From Manduca sexta (lineage: Eukaryota > Arthropoda > Insecta > Lepidoptera > Sphingidae), in the NCBI RefSeq assembly GCF_014839805.1, contig NC_051116.1, forward strand, positions 6,739,556-6,803,555: a stretch of 64,000 nucleotides of DNA, in the 5' to 3' direction. Position numbers and translations under genes: made by a program. Shown here one piece after another: positions 44,691 through 56,545 of this stretch. The notes below the pieces were generated by a model. It searched no databases and was not told the DNA's origin. It worked only from the letters and a program-made list of their open reading frames with translations. Position 1 is the first letter of the stretch. Each line of letters starts with the position of its first letter.

Positions 44691-45999
44691 GTACCTGTAG
44701 GTAGTTATAAACCGGACATTAGAACCGAATTTGTTCTCCGAGAGTTATTACCAATTGGTAATAATCATTGTCTTATTTGAAATATCCGTGACACAAGATG
44801 TCAGCGTACTTAGATATTTTTTTTACGGTAGATGGAGTAACCACCGCTTGAGCGAAAATGTTTGTATAACAATCTTCCCAATGTCTGCTCTATATAATCT
44901 TACAACTTTTCGACTATAATGTACCTAATTGAAGATTAAAACTACCTTTGAATTGTTATTACAATCTTTAACATAATTGTCGCAGTTATACCGTCTAGGC
45001 TCGCCCCCTCCCACGTCCCGAGACACGACACACTTGGCAAAAGTGTGTGCCCTTTTTGCACCTCCGCTTATCCCTTTGAGGATAAAGGTGTGTAATTTTC
45101 TCTAAAATAAAATTTTACTGAGTACCTCCTGATCAATCCGCTGGAATAATCCAAGGAATCCAGATTGAAAAATTTTGTATATCTATCTAGACACCTGTTT
45201 GTTGCTAAACATTATCTTTAAAGTTATTTTATATATTTTATAAGTAGTTTTGTATAGATTTGTAGTCCATAAATTCTTAAAACTTCGGAACTGGGTCTGT
45301 TAAATGTATTTAATTTGCTTTGATAATTTAAAACACACAAACCAACTAATATTTTTACTTTAAGTTATAAATAAGACATAATAAGACTTAACATCTCTTG
45401 TCTCAGGATGGCGAGCGTTTTGAAATACCATACATAATTTGTCTTCAGTGTTAAATGGTGTTTATGGGCGATTGTATCGCTTACTATCAGGCAAACGGCA
45501 AGCTGGTCTGGTCATATAAAGCAATAAAAAAAATCTACATATCTCATTATAAGTGAAATGTATCATACTTCTTATGAGAATAAAGCTCTCTAAACCTAAT
45601 TTATAAGCATTTGCAACACAAGTATCAAACTCAGCGAGCATCCTGAGTTGTACTCATATATTATACTAGCTTTTGCCCGCGGCTCCGCCCGCGTTATAAG
45701 GTTTTTCGGGCTAAAGTTTTCCTTTATAAAAATCACACTATATATTTTCCCGGGAGACTAAGTTCTTCCCAGGGTCTCGAACTGTCTCCATACCAAATTT
45801 ACATTTTAAATATACGTTGGGTAGTTTTTGCGTTTAACACGTTCAGGCAGACAGATGCAGCGGGGGACTTTGTATTATAATATATTTTCGTAGAACTTTT
45901 TAAGACGAACATTCATCACCATTCACCATCACCATTCCTGAGATTAGCGCGTTCAAACAAACAAACAAACTCTTCAGCTTTATATAATAGTATAGATTA
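44691..45999. other. Repeat fragments between transposon-like block and right arm
   Basis: Contains a SINE 3' fragment (45030-45095), a dispersed repeat with TCAGGATGGCGAGCG and TTATGGGCGATTGTATCGCT (45380-45533), and the common lepidopteran CTAGCTTTTGCCCGCGGCTC repeat (45664-45990). No gene seen. Confidence 0.6.
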
Positions 46000-46803
46000 T
46001 AACAGGTATTTAAATAAATTAATTAATTAAACAGCAAACCTGGTGTTTCTTAACATTGAAAGAAAAATACTAAAAATGAAAGAGGATGACTTTTGTATAA
46101 TAATATGGTTCTCACCTTAAAATCTTTCCCACCAATGACATAGCTTGGGGTTTATAGCTTTGATTCTTGTTGATAGCCCGAAATTTAATAATAACAATAA
46201 CAGCAATAATAATAATAATTATTATTGTTATTATTATATACGTGATGATAAAACCTGAAATTTAGCAAGTCATGGGTTATATAAATAAATTACAAAGCCT
46301 ATAGCCTTCCTAATTAATGGGCTATCCAGCACTAAAAGAATTGTCGAACCAAGTAGTTCCTGAGATTAGCGCGTTCAAACAAACAAACAAACTCTTCAAC
46401 TTTATGTAATAGTATAGATTAATCTGTATATATCCGGTTCCAAGAGGCCGGCATAATTGTATCGACTGCCGAGGGGTAATCATCTCTCATCAGTAGACAT
46501 TCTATTGTGCTCCACTCCACTTACCATCAGGTACAGAGGGTTCACTCTGCCTAGGACGTATAAAAAAAAAATTGTCTCTGAAATATATTACCAGCTATAT
46601 ACATAAATCCAAAACTATGGGGAATACTCTATAACACTCAAAGTAGTCTCTGCGTTGATTATGATGAAAACGCAAACTGCATTATTGGATTTTTGAAAAA
46701 TTGTTACATCGGGTACAAATTACAGACTCCCAGCTATGCAAAATAATCAAAAACTGCATGTTTCAATTCTATCAACGATATTTATAAATGATTTTTAACT
46801 TAC

Positions 46804-49800
46804 TTATGTGTTTTTCATCTGATATGTTTTTCTGTTGATCATCAGTCACTCCAACACGAAAACTCTTTTCATTGAACGTATTGTTTACATAGTCTGAAAA
46901 TTTAAAAAAATATATATTAAGTTACGGTCATACTTAGGACCATACTAATAGATCAATCTCTCTTATAGAAGAGTCTCAAGTAAACATTTAATGTATTGTA
47001 CTATTTAATAAACAAAGCTTAAGATATCATTAAAGAGCTTGTTCACATATGAGTCGACGTTGCTTCACAAACAAAACCACGGTGTCAAAAACCGTCATAT
47101 GCTGTGACTCAAAGGGTTAAGTTAATTAGGTAATTTCAGAGCTAAACAGAGTTTTATCTATTTATAAGGCCAAATCAAATGTCAAATGGATGCCACAATG
47201 AATGTCGTTAAGAAATCGCGATGAATAATGGCTTCTCATATTCGTGTCGATAAGTAGTCATATAATTTAATTATAAACTTATCCCCGATGGGGTATGTAG
47301 AGGCGCAACCAGGGCACCCACTTTTCGCCAAGTGTGTATCGGGCACAAATTTCAGACTCCGGGCTGATACTTAGCAGAAAAAGCCAAATATCACTTTGCC
47401 CGATCCGGGATCCGAACCCAGAACCTCAGAGCGCTGCCGTGCCGCGCATGCAATACTACTACGTCACCCAGGCAGTTCAGTGGCACCAGCGCAATCCATA
47501 AAAAAATGCGATATATTACACTTATATGTCACTGACAGTTGCTTTAGTAGGTTCGAGACCGACTCCAATATAACTAGATTTATGTGAAGTTCTTTACCTG
47601 CATTTTCCACGTGTAGCAGCACCTGAAACGATAAACACGGTACTTTGTTAATAAATTATTATGCTGGCCTGTTCGAAGCTAGATACACAGGCTGTTCCCG
47701 AATACGTGAGCACTATGGCGGGGTTTCCATCTTCCCGCCCTGTGGAATGGGGGCGTTTGGAGAATTCCACCACGGTATCCCCTGCCTGTCGTAAGAGGCG
47801 ACTAATAGGGGCCACGAAGGGGGTCGTCGGCGGGCAGCAGGGAGCTGTCCGCCCTAGTGCATTTCTATGCATCTTTGCACATTTGTCGGTTGACCCCTGG
47901 GATTGACGGCAGTGTGTATAGTTGGCCTCACGCTGCCGTAGACGCCGAGGACGTCCTTCGGTGCGCAGGGGCTTCTGAGCTAAGGCGGGCGTCCGACATT
48001 TCGCTTGCCTGTACGTGGTCTCCACTCTAGAACCTTTCGACCCCAACGGCCATCGATTCTTCGAGCTATGTGCCCGGCCCACTGCCACCCAATTAAGTGC
48101 GTATGATTCGTGGTTAAGAGACTTTGCCGCCTTCACACCCACCACTTCAACTCCTGTAAGCCAGGATCGGCAGTGGCACGCATTTTATGACACCGAGCGA
48201 TGAAGCTCGGTGAGATGTGTGCCCCCCACTCTCCCCTATAAAATAATCATAGGCTTATTGATTAGCATTATTTTATTATAATTATTTACCAGTACGTACA
48301 TGTTACATGCATGAGCACCGGAACTAGAGTGGGCTGTGTAGGAATGAGACACATGAAATTATTTTTTTAATCGATATCTAATCGCTCATATCCCATTTCT
48401 TTCCAAATCAACAATAATCTTTCAAATATGCAGGTGTTTTTAATAGTCCTCCTGGCTTTACTTTTAGGATCATTTTAATTCTGATACAAATCACACAGTT
48501 GTTTATTTTCATACCAGACCCTTCCAGTCGATAAGCTGGACGATTACAGTATCCCATTCACGGGTTTCCCCCGGTGTTGAATCAAGGGATGGTAGAACAC
48601 AAATAAAATACCAAGAGACTAATAAAATGACACAGTCTTACCACTTGAAATGAAGAAAACACGAAAAACGTAATCACAAAGTATTTCGTGGTAAATGGTT
48701 TTTGCTACTGAGGCCAATATGGCGCCTTCTTATGTATAACTCATTGTACAGTTTGCAGACTGACGTGTTTATGGATCTTAAATATTAGCGAGAGCGTCTG
48801 TTTTTTTTCTACCAATAACTGGTCTGTAAGGCACCGCCCATACGCCGTTTGATACAATGGTCTAATAATTGATATATTACTTTTAATTTAATGAAGCAAC
48901 AGCAGATTCTTATTGCATAGTTAATTAATTTTGCAATTAGTTAAAGCAACAAGCAACCGATAATCAGTTTTTAACGATTCGATTTTAATACACGTACAAA
49001 GTCGCTTCTATGATCGAACGCGAAAATGGACCAATCAAAACAAAGTATTTTTGACATGCGTACAAATGACTTATTCTGATTGGTTTATTTTAAGGTGCGG
49101 ATCAAAGATTAAGACGGAGATTGTCGATTTAAATCGATCGTAAATTAACGCATTCGTCGAATACAGATCAGCTATGCCTGCTTGGTATAGATGTACCAAA
49201 CTAGAAATTATTGTTTTTGCAAAATTGCATTAGGTATCTAGGCACAATGTCAGCTATTTTTTAACCCATGAGAGAACTTGGCCCGAACGACGATAACATA
49301 AAAGATAAAACTGTATTTGTATTGAGTTTCAGTTGTTTGAGTAATTTGGATAAGCAGTAGCCATTTACAATTCTACTAAAATTTTGTATTGGATCGCAAA
49401 TCGGAAGACCTACACAGGCTGATCCCGGAACGCGAGACGTGGCGCTACAGGCTCTGATTCTAGTGTAATTACCTGTTGTGTCTTGGTGGGGCGCTGGTCA
49501 TTCTTGTTTACATTCTCTTCGTATGCAGGGGGAGGTGTGCCCGCCGGGATTAAAGATATCGGCTGTTTGTACACATCGTTATTGTGGAAGTCGTAACTTG
49601 ACTTGCTATCATCGGTGGGCTTCCTGTAATTTCAAACATTTGTTATTTATATTTACGCACACGCGGTTTATTCCCAAAGGGGGATAGAGGTGCAACAAGT
49701 CACCCACTTTCCGCCACGTGATATCCACGATGTTATAGGTAAGTCATTATCGGCCACAAACTTCAGGCTGATTTATGTATTAACACCAAAACACTCAGAT

Positions 49801-52800
49801 TCTCATTAATAAAAATTTAAAACATACAATTATATATGTCTTTGTTGTGTTTTAGGATTAGCCTAGAGCACTCCGCTACGAGTTACTGTTTCCCAAGAAT
49901 GCTCTAAAAAGACATTACAAAACAAGTAGTTAGCAAGACATAAACTCCTGACTCCTGTACTGCAATATTAGTAAGCAATAGTTTTAATTTAACAAAAAAT
50001 GACATATTAAGTAGCATAGCCTCTATGATCAGCCTTAATTGTCAAAAAATAATACTTGTGCATTTCCTTACTTATCAAATGTATCAGATAGGGTAAACAA
50101 TCATTCACGCACTTAATAAGAGATCCACTTTTTAGTTAACCATTACAGTGATAAATTTATCTTTTGGACGTCAATAATTTTACTGAAAAATATATTTTAA
50201 ATTTGACTCCTACAGTGTATCTGACAAATACTTGTAGACATTCTATAGCTACATTGAGAACTTTGGAGCGCTGTAACAGAGTTTTAAATGAATGAAATTA
50301 AAATGATTTATAGAGAAAAATTTTCCTCAAAAGATCATCTACAAGATTGGTCTGAGGTATTTTTTTGTAAACTGTATAAAAATAAAGTTATAGAGCAAAA
50401 AAAAAATGTTTATAAATTTTTTCTCATTTTTTTGCTTATAAACTTCTTCAATATTTTATTTAGAACAAAAAGTTATATAAACACATTTGTACACAAAACA
50501 ATTTGCTAACAAATTATGACTTTACAATTTTTTTGTAAGACGCATAGTTTTGGAGATATCGCCAAAAAAAAGTGTTTTCATCCCTTTTTCCAAGATGGCG
50601 GCCGGGGGACAAGGGTGGCGAGCTCACAAACTTGAGGTTAAGCTTCTATTGACCCCCCACACATGTCCCAAAAATAAAATTGCGTCCTCTAACAAATGCA
50701 ATATTCGGTCCTTACATTGTAACACTTCAATGGACTATAGTTGGCGTTCGCTCAAACCATACATGCTAAATGTTCAAATTAAATTGTGAAAGCATTAGAA
50801 GTAAAAACATTATAAAATTTAGAGTCCTGACCCAACATAATCTACAGAAATTTACGTATGCTGATTTGCGGTTCAGACAACCCAAACAATACACTTGAAA
50901 CATTATTAAATAGTATTTCAAACATATTTAATAAAACATACAGAGTAAAATCAGTGCCACTAAAAATAAAATATCGTTCAGTGCTTGGGCAACAAACGGT
51001 ATTACGCGTAGATGTTCTCTATGAATTATATGACTGAAGGTCCTTTACACCCGATTTCGAATTTACTAATTATGTAAGAACATACTTTAAAATTTTTGAT
51101 TGTTGCTGGCAGAAGTAGCAGATTCCTCTAATTGACTTATTAGTGTATTTATATATTTATTTATTTTTATATATGTATTTTTTTTTATATATATATCTAT
51201 ATATTTATATATGCGAGTATGTTTTAATTACATTTGTTTACTATTTCTCTTCTTATTTGTTTTTCACTTCTTTTATTATACACCTACCTCCGTCCTCTCT
51301 ACACCACCCCAAGGTTGACTGGGAGAGAATGCCCATGGCATTAAGTCCGCCTGAACACTATGTGTACAAAGTGTTAATAAATAAATAAATAAATAAAATA
51401 TTTAAATGTTATGTAAGCAGGCCAAAGCTGCTTATATCAGTAGTAATATTAAGAACTCGGATAATATAATTTGAAATAACCTGGAAGATTATTAATTACC
51501 GAAACTGGCAAAAATTAATTTAATGACAAGATTTTATTGATTATTAATAACGAACTAGTATCAAATAAAAATTAATAGCTAATTACTTTGATTTTTTTTT
51601 TACTAACACACCATTTGCAACAACAAAATGTCTGCCATCCTCACCAGGAGCAGCTGAGTTGTTCTTAAAACAAAATGTAGATCTGTCGTTTCCAAATTTT
51701 AAATTAGAGTTTACCACGCACTGATGATGATGATGATGTCTTCCTAGCCGATTTCTGCCACGGCGACTGTAGAAACTACACAGGCATATTTAACTTGAGC
51801 TAAGACTGGGCATCCTCTAGTCGCGCTTCTGCTCTTCAATGTGCTCTTTTTTTTTTTTTTTTTAACGTAGGTAAATCATCAGATGACTATCTCCCGCCTT
51901 GGGATGGGCGGGAGGGCGTGTCAGACTTCTACTGACTAAAAACCTACGGTGTTCCCATCCTTTGCCTATGTGCCTAGGTCCAAGATCCGATGGCATTGAA
52001 ACCTAGGCAGGCACCAGCCCTAAAGGGCCCCGTCAATGACGACAGACGACACTGCTCTTCGAGGCGCGCGTGGAACACTACGCGCCGTACACACGGGCCG
52101 TTGGGGTGTTTCGGGCGACGAGCTACCCAATGCTCGTCACCCGACGGTCCGCGCCTACGGAGGCTGACGATCCTCAGCAGACGTTCGACGCCCGCGTCTT
52201 GTACGTCTGCCGTGGCGGATGGGACGTTGGGCGCTTTGGCGCCGTAGCCGTCCCGCCATCTCCTTTGCGAGCATCACGTCCTCGCAGAAGGAGGTGACTG
52301 CATCCCACTCTCTCTCGCCCCGGAGCATGGCTTCTACCAGGCCCCGACGCGAGAGGTCTCCGCCACCGATGGCCGTTGTGAGAACACGGCGGTGCTTAGT
52401 CCAAGCTGGGCACACCTCCACCGTATGCTCCACCGTGTCCTCCGGCCGATCCGCACAGAACAAACACGCGGGCGTATCCTCCACCCGGATCCGATACAGG
52501 TACCTGCCGAAGCAGCCGTGACCGGTCAGTACCTGCGTCGTCCGGAATGAGAGGACGCCGTGACGTCTCGTCAGCCACACCTCGAAGAGGGGACTTACCG
52601 CCGCTATCGTGGCGTGCTTGTATAGCCAATTTTATTAACGAAAGTACGATCGCAATTTGGGCACGTCAATAACACGCCGACGTAATTATAATTAATGGTC
52701 ACCGATGGACGGATCTTTAGCTGGTCACGTTTCTTATCAATTTCCTTACGACGCTCAGTTTCTAAGGCGTCCACCTGTAGTTGTATGAGGCGTCTCCATT

Positions 52801-55800
52801 CGATACGTCGCCTTGCCAGCGCCTCCCATTCAGAGGGCTCTTTATTGTATCTCTTCATATTTCTTTTCAGAACATCCTTATATCTCAAATACTGACCACC
52901 GCTTTTACGCTTTCCTTTCTGGAGTTTTGAAAAGAAGATGCGCTTCGCCACTCTACCCTCAGATATTCGCGACACATGCCCACACCAGCGCATCTGCCGC
53001 TTCATTAGATACTCCTCAACCACGCCACGCACTATCATATTATAAACGTGTTTAAGAGCTTAAACATAAACAGCACTGAAGATCTTTCGGGTTTGTATGT
53101 TAAAGCGTTGCAGTCCGTAATAGTCAACATCGTCCCAATTCTTGCGGAAATCTGTAACTGCTGCGTCAGAGACGGCATTTTCTCTGATCTTATGAAGGTT
53201 AGGAAAGTAGTACCAATTTTTTGAATATACTTACCTTGCCACCGAATGCATTTTTCAAAATGGCTCTGTGAATCCAATAAATCAAAAATTGGGTCGGCCC
53301 CACCGTACTGCCATGGCTGACCCCTGATCTAGTAGAGAAACTACCAGACTCGTACCCACTCAACCGCACGTATTAAGTTCGATTTCGCAAATAAAATGAG
53401 AAAAATTCCATTAATTTAAGTGTAAAGCCTACTGAAGTCTTTTTACAAATACATAAACATTTATTCGCACAACACCACGACACATTAAATTTACAAACAA
53501 AAAAAAAGAAACACACACACAAACAAATACAAAGATGAGAATTTTAATAAAAAATTAAATCGCCTCCAAAACCACTCAAAAACAAAAAATATTTCACATA
53601 ACAGGTATATACTGGATACCAATTTTGGAGTAGGTGCCTAATTAAAATTGCTAGTTAAGCTAGATAATTACATGAACTGCTGGTACTGCTGGTAAGTCTC
53701 TCATATGTGAGATTGAGCCTGGGCAGGTACCACCGCAATGTATATTTCTGCCACCAAGCAGCAGTGCGTAGTCACTGTGGTGTTCCCTCTGTGCCTACCC
53801 CTAAAAGGCAGAATATGTGTAATGCTATATCTGTATATGTATGTATATAAGAAATAGACTCAACCAAATCCCAATGAAAACACAACTAATGTGTTTCGCA
53901 CGTAGTACGACTATCGCACTGAAATTTTACGCCTCTGCCTACCCCTGAAAAGGGGAAATGGTGTTATATTATATGTATAAGAATGTAAGAAGTACACTCA
54001 ACTAAACCAACACAAAAAAGTAAGTAAAAACGTTACAAGAAAGCAAAATTCGCGATTTTATTTACTTGGACGACATAATTATTCTAGTTTTTTTAGTAGT
54101 TTTAAAACCAAACTACTGAAGCGATTACGAAAAAAAATCTATGGAAGAATTTGACAAATCGGTCCCTAAATGAGCGAGTTCTGAGATAATTTGATTATCA
54201 CTTCACAAATAACAAATTAATCCAGATATGACAGTACAAAACACTTTAATGAATATTTCAAATAACTATCAGGAACGTTAACTAAGTTGGGTTTACTCAA
54301 ACAGCGCCATCTGATGTAGTCTGATAATGATAACTCAGTTTACCTGACTCGGGATTCGAACCTCAGTACGGCAGTCGTGATATGAGACGTTTTTTTGCAT
54401 TGATCAGAACTATTTTTGAGGAAAAGCCTCATTTAGACATATCAATTCAAAGATCATAGCGAGGAAATTTGCACTTACGTTGACGTATACTAGTCTTTTG
54501 ACAAACATTCAAACAATGATTTTTGCTAATAATACGACTATTTTTTTCAATAATTACTCTGTATTCATAAGGCATAAGGGATAACTTAATTTCAAATAAG
54601 TTATCCACAAATTATTTTATAACCTGGCTAAATAGAGAATGGCAATGATTGACTTCTTTTATCCTTACAACTAATATTTTTAATAAGTCATAGTTTATTT
54701 TAAAAATAACTTAAAAATGGTCAAAAAAGGTACGCACTGCATATCAAACTTGGGGTGCATTAAATGTTTCCAGAAGTGTGTCCCGTCCCGCGCGGCGATC
54801 GGGCCCGAAGGACCAAACTCGATGTTGTCACGGGCGACCGGTTTATACAGGGGGAAGGCTAGGGCTACAGCCCCTTCCACGACACTGAAACACATAATAC
54901 AAAATTTTAATGTAGTTATAAATGTTATTAGAATAACTGGGGGAATAATGCCTTGATCTCTTGCTGAAATAAACAAACCAATGATATGCTCGTCGTAAGC
55001 TGTTATATATAGGTATAATTGTATACCTGTCCTTAAGAAATATTCTACCACTAACAATAATATTTATTAAATGTTGAACGATGAAGGCAAACTAACCTTC
55101 CTAACATTTTTATCAGTATTTGGAACACACATTAAATCGTCGCTGTAGGTGGAGAACTAAATAACTCAAAATTTCTAGTATCGAGATAAACGCGATTGAC
55201 TGTTTTTTTTCGTTATTTTTAAGCATTACTAAAAAACTATAAATAATTTTAATGTCGGTATTTTTATATATCTTGAGTCTTATTATCTATTATATTATGC
55301 ATTAACAAAAAAACTCTGACCTGAAGAATAAAAATATAAAAAATAAAAACTTCTTATTTAATTCTGCCACAACAATGTTTTGTAAGTTTGCTGAAATAAA
55401 CTAAATAACTCGTATAGTTATTTAGTTTTGCCACACTAGAAACCATATGGTAAAGTAATTATAAGGTTAAATAATTACAATTATAGAGTTTATTAAAGTG
55501 AATACCATTAGGATTTTCAATGTCTAAATTAAACAAATCAAATTGTTTATTTCTTCTACACACTTGATTAATTTTGTTTACAAACAATAGACTCGAGGAA
55601 GAATTAAACAACTCATTTTATTTAATTTCTTTACTATTGAACAGATTATAAGTCGCAGTTTATTGATTTTATTATTTAATTATTTACTTTTTCTACAACA
55701 AAATATATATTATTTGAATTTATTTATTTCTCCACTTTTAACATAAAAAAAGCTATAATTTCGAAACAGGATAAGATAATGAAATGCTTGTTAGGCCAAA

Positions 55801-56102
55801 ATATGCGCCATGTTTTGGGCAACACAAAAGTGATGAAAGTCCAAAATGGCCATAATCCGAGTTATTTAGTTCTCCACCTACAACGACGAAATTTACTTGC
55901 ATTAAACTAACGCACTACCTCTTATTAGCAGAAGTGGGCCCGTGCCCAGCAGTGGGACAGTATATAATACAGAGCTGATATAATTTAACTTACATAATCA
56001 GTGGAGGTGAAAAGTAATCAATTTATATTCGATTCCATTACCCCTAAACGATACTCACATTACAACTAGAGCTGCGACAGCGAGATCCCTCACAGACCAC
56101 AT
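46804..56102 (-). CDS. Copy C, secreted proline-rich protein with alternative 3' exons (3' incomplete)
   Basis: Minus-strand exons: 56102-56059 (44 nt, ATG), 54884-54738 (147), 49623-49473 (151), then 47622-47598 (25) and 46893-46804 (90). Borders are GT-AG (donors gtgagt, gtgcgt, gtaatt, gtaaag, gtaagt) and phases 2, 2, 0, 1 agree throughout. Exon 1 reads MWSVRDLAVAALVV. Exon 2 starts VVEGAVALAFPLYKPVARD and ends LMHPKFDMQ. Exon 3 starts KPTDDSKSSYDFHNND with PPPAYEENVN. The small exons add VLLHVENA and then DYVNNTFNEKSFRVGVTDD. No stop was reached: the last donor leaves in phase 1 and the next exon was not found. Without that donor a TGA follows within 12 codons. Intron 2 (5.1 kb) spans the palindrome border. 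The product is predicted secreted; function unknown. Confidence 0.65.
47280..47510 (-). mobile_element. tRNA-derived SINE (right arm)
   Basis: Inverted counterpart of 3255-3475. The B box is GGGTTCGGATCCCGG on the minus strand. It is shared by both arms and therefore older than the inversion. Confidence 0.75.
47648..48240 (-). mobile_element. LINE-derived segment in right arm
   Basis: The minus-strand frame 48145-47648 carries a cysteine- and proline-containing stretch (APCCPPTTPFVAPISRLLRQ). 47995-48240 pairs with 2540-2785. 47735-47990 has no partner in the left arm. It is decayed non-LTR sequence, clade unknown. Confidence 0.5.
50258..51845. other. Intron 2 of copy C outside the palindrome: repeats only
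   Basis: AT-rich to 50520, then a short block with CAAGATGGCGGCCGGGGGAC (50593). A LINE/SINE-type 3' end with GGCATTAAGTCCGCCTGAAC and an (AATA)n tail is at 51270-51400, and a (GAT)n tract with CTTCCTAGCCGATTTCTGCC at 51724. No exon seen. Confidence 0.5.
51846..52613 (-). mobile_element. R1-clade LINE 3' fragment, second copy
   Basis: Same content as 5054-5828: LTRRHGVLSFRTTQVLTGHG, then the knuckle CLFCADRPEDTVEHTVEVC, a 3' untranslated region and a poly-A tail (T run at 51847-51863). A short GTGCT repeat at 51841-51845 and 52614-52618 may be its target duplication. It is inserted at the end of another LINE fragment. Confidence 0.82.
52618..53040 (-). pseudogene. C-terminal fragment of a LINE ORF2
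   Basis: The minus frame reads KRQMRWCGHVSRISEGRVAK, KGKRKSGGQYLRYKDVLKRN and WEALARRRIEWRRLI, ending in a zinc-finger-like CPNCDRTFVNKIGYTS. This is the familiar C-terminus of a widespread animal LINE endonuclease-reverse transcriptase. It is cut at the right end of the R1 insertion. Confidence 0.78.
53066..53224 (+). pseudogene. LINE reverse-transcriptase N-terminal fragment
   Basis: The plus frame reads STEDLSGLYVKALQSVIVN, then GIFSDLMKVRKVVPIF and a stop. This corresponds to the first conserved RT block of Jockey-like LINEs (the P..LK...VIPI region). It is too short for clade assignment. Confidence 0.55.
53225..54737. other. Rest of copy C intron 2: dispersed repeats
   Basis: Contains the 40080-type repeat (53548-53635), a repeat with CATATGTGAGATTGAGCC (53695-53785), a diverged tandem pair around GCCTACCCCTAAAAGG (53797) and GCCTACCCCTGAAAAGG (53937), and a tRNA-SINE-like B box on the minus strand (GAGGTTCGAATCCCGAG near 54350). 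No exon seen. Confidence 0.5.
55138..55888. mobile_element. 751 bp MITE in intron 1 of copy C
   Basis: Inverted ends of about 30 bp (CGTCGcTGTAGGTGGAGAAC on the left; GTTCTCCACCTACAaCGACG on the right, continuing as ACTAAATAACTC) bound an AT-rich, non-coding interior. AAAT flanks both sides (55134-55137 and 55889-55892). Copies A and B have the uninterrupted sequence near 12770 and 33630. Superfamily not assigned. Confidence 0.75.
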
Positions 56103-56317
56103 CCTGATAGTTCAGTAAACCTGCGGTGAATGATGGTGTTCCCTGTCCACTCTCCCTTTTTCTGCAATATGAATCTTATAAGTATGCAAATTGGATTCAA
56201 ATTATTATTTATTATATGTCATCCAAATAAAAACATGTCTTGGATTATTAGCTGTTTATGTAAATTACAAACAAAAGATTTCTAGAATTTGTCATTTATG
56301 CGTTATTTAACAAATCG

Positions 56318-56545
56318 TCTCAACTGGTAGGTCACTCATATGTGAGAGTCCGCCTGAATAGATACCACCGCAATGACTATTCCTGCCAACAAACAGCAGT
56401 GTGTAGTCACTGTTTTGTTCCGGTTTGAAGAAAATTGTACCCAGTGTAATTTCTGAGACATAAGATTTAACATCTCATGTCTCAGGATGGCAAGCATTGT
56501 GGAATACCAAACCATACTTTGTAATTCAGCATATTTTTTGTAAAT
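56318..56545 (+). repeat. Dispersed lepidopteran repeat upstream of copy C
   Basis: Same family and position as 13196-13290 and 34062-34200 relative to exon 1. It continues to GTCTCAGGATGGCAAGCATT. The unit homology with copies A and B ends here. Confidence 0.65.

Larger units (their letters stand above)
46000..50257 (-). repeat. Right arm of the large inverted repeat
   Basis: Reverse complement of 150-6556. It lacks the SINE at 1166-1499 (empty site near 49228) and lacks most of the LINE at 4728-6362. It keeps an ATT/AAT microsatellite plus a second AAATTTC copy (46183-46265) where that LINE stood. It has its own 270 bp LINE-type segment at 47735-47990. Confidence 0.9.

Noticed and set aside
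150..50257. Assembly artefact as the cause of the palindrome
   Set aside because: The arms differ by substitutions, small indels, a SINE, a LINE and a replaced segment, which a duplicated contig would not show.
51143..51388. Plus ORF rich in Y, I and L
   Set aside because: Translation of an AT-repeat tract leading into a retroposon 3' end.
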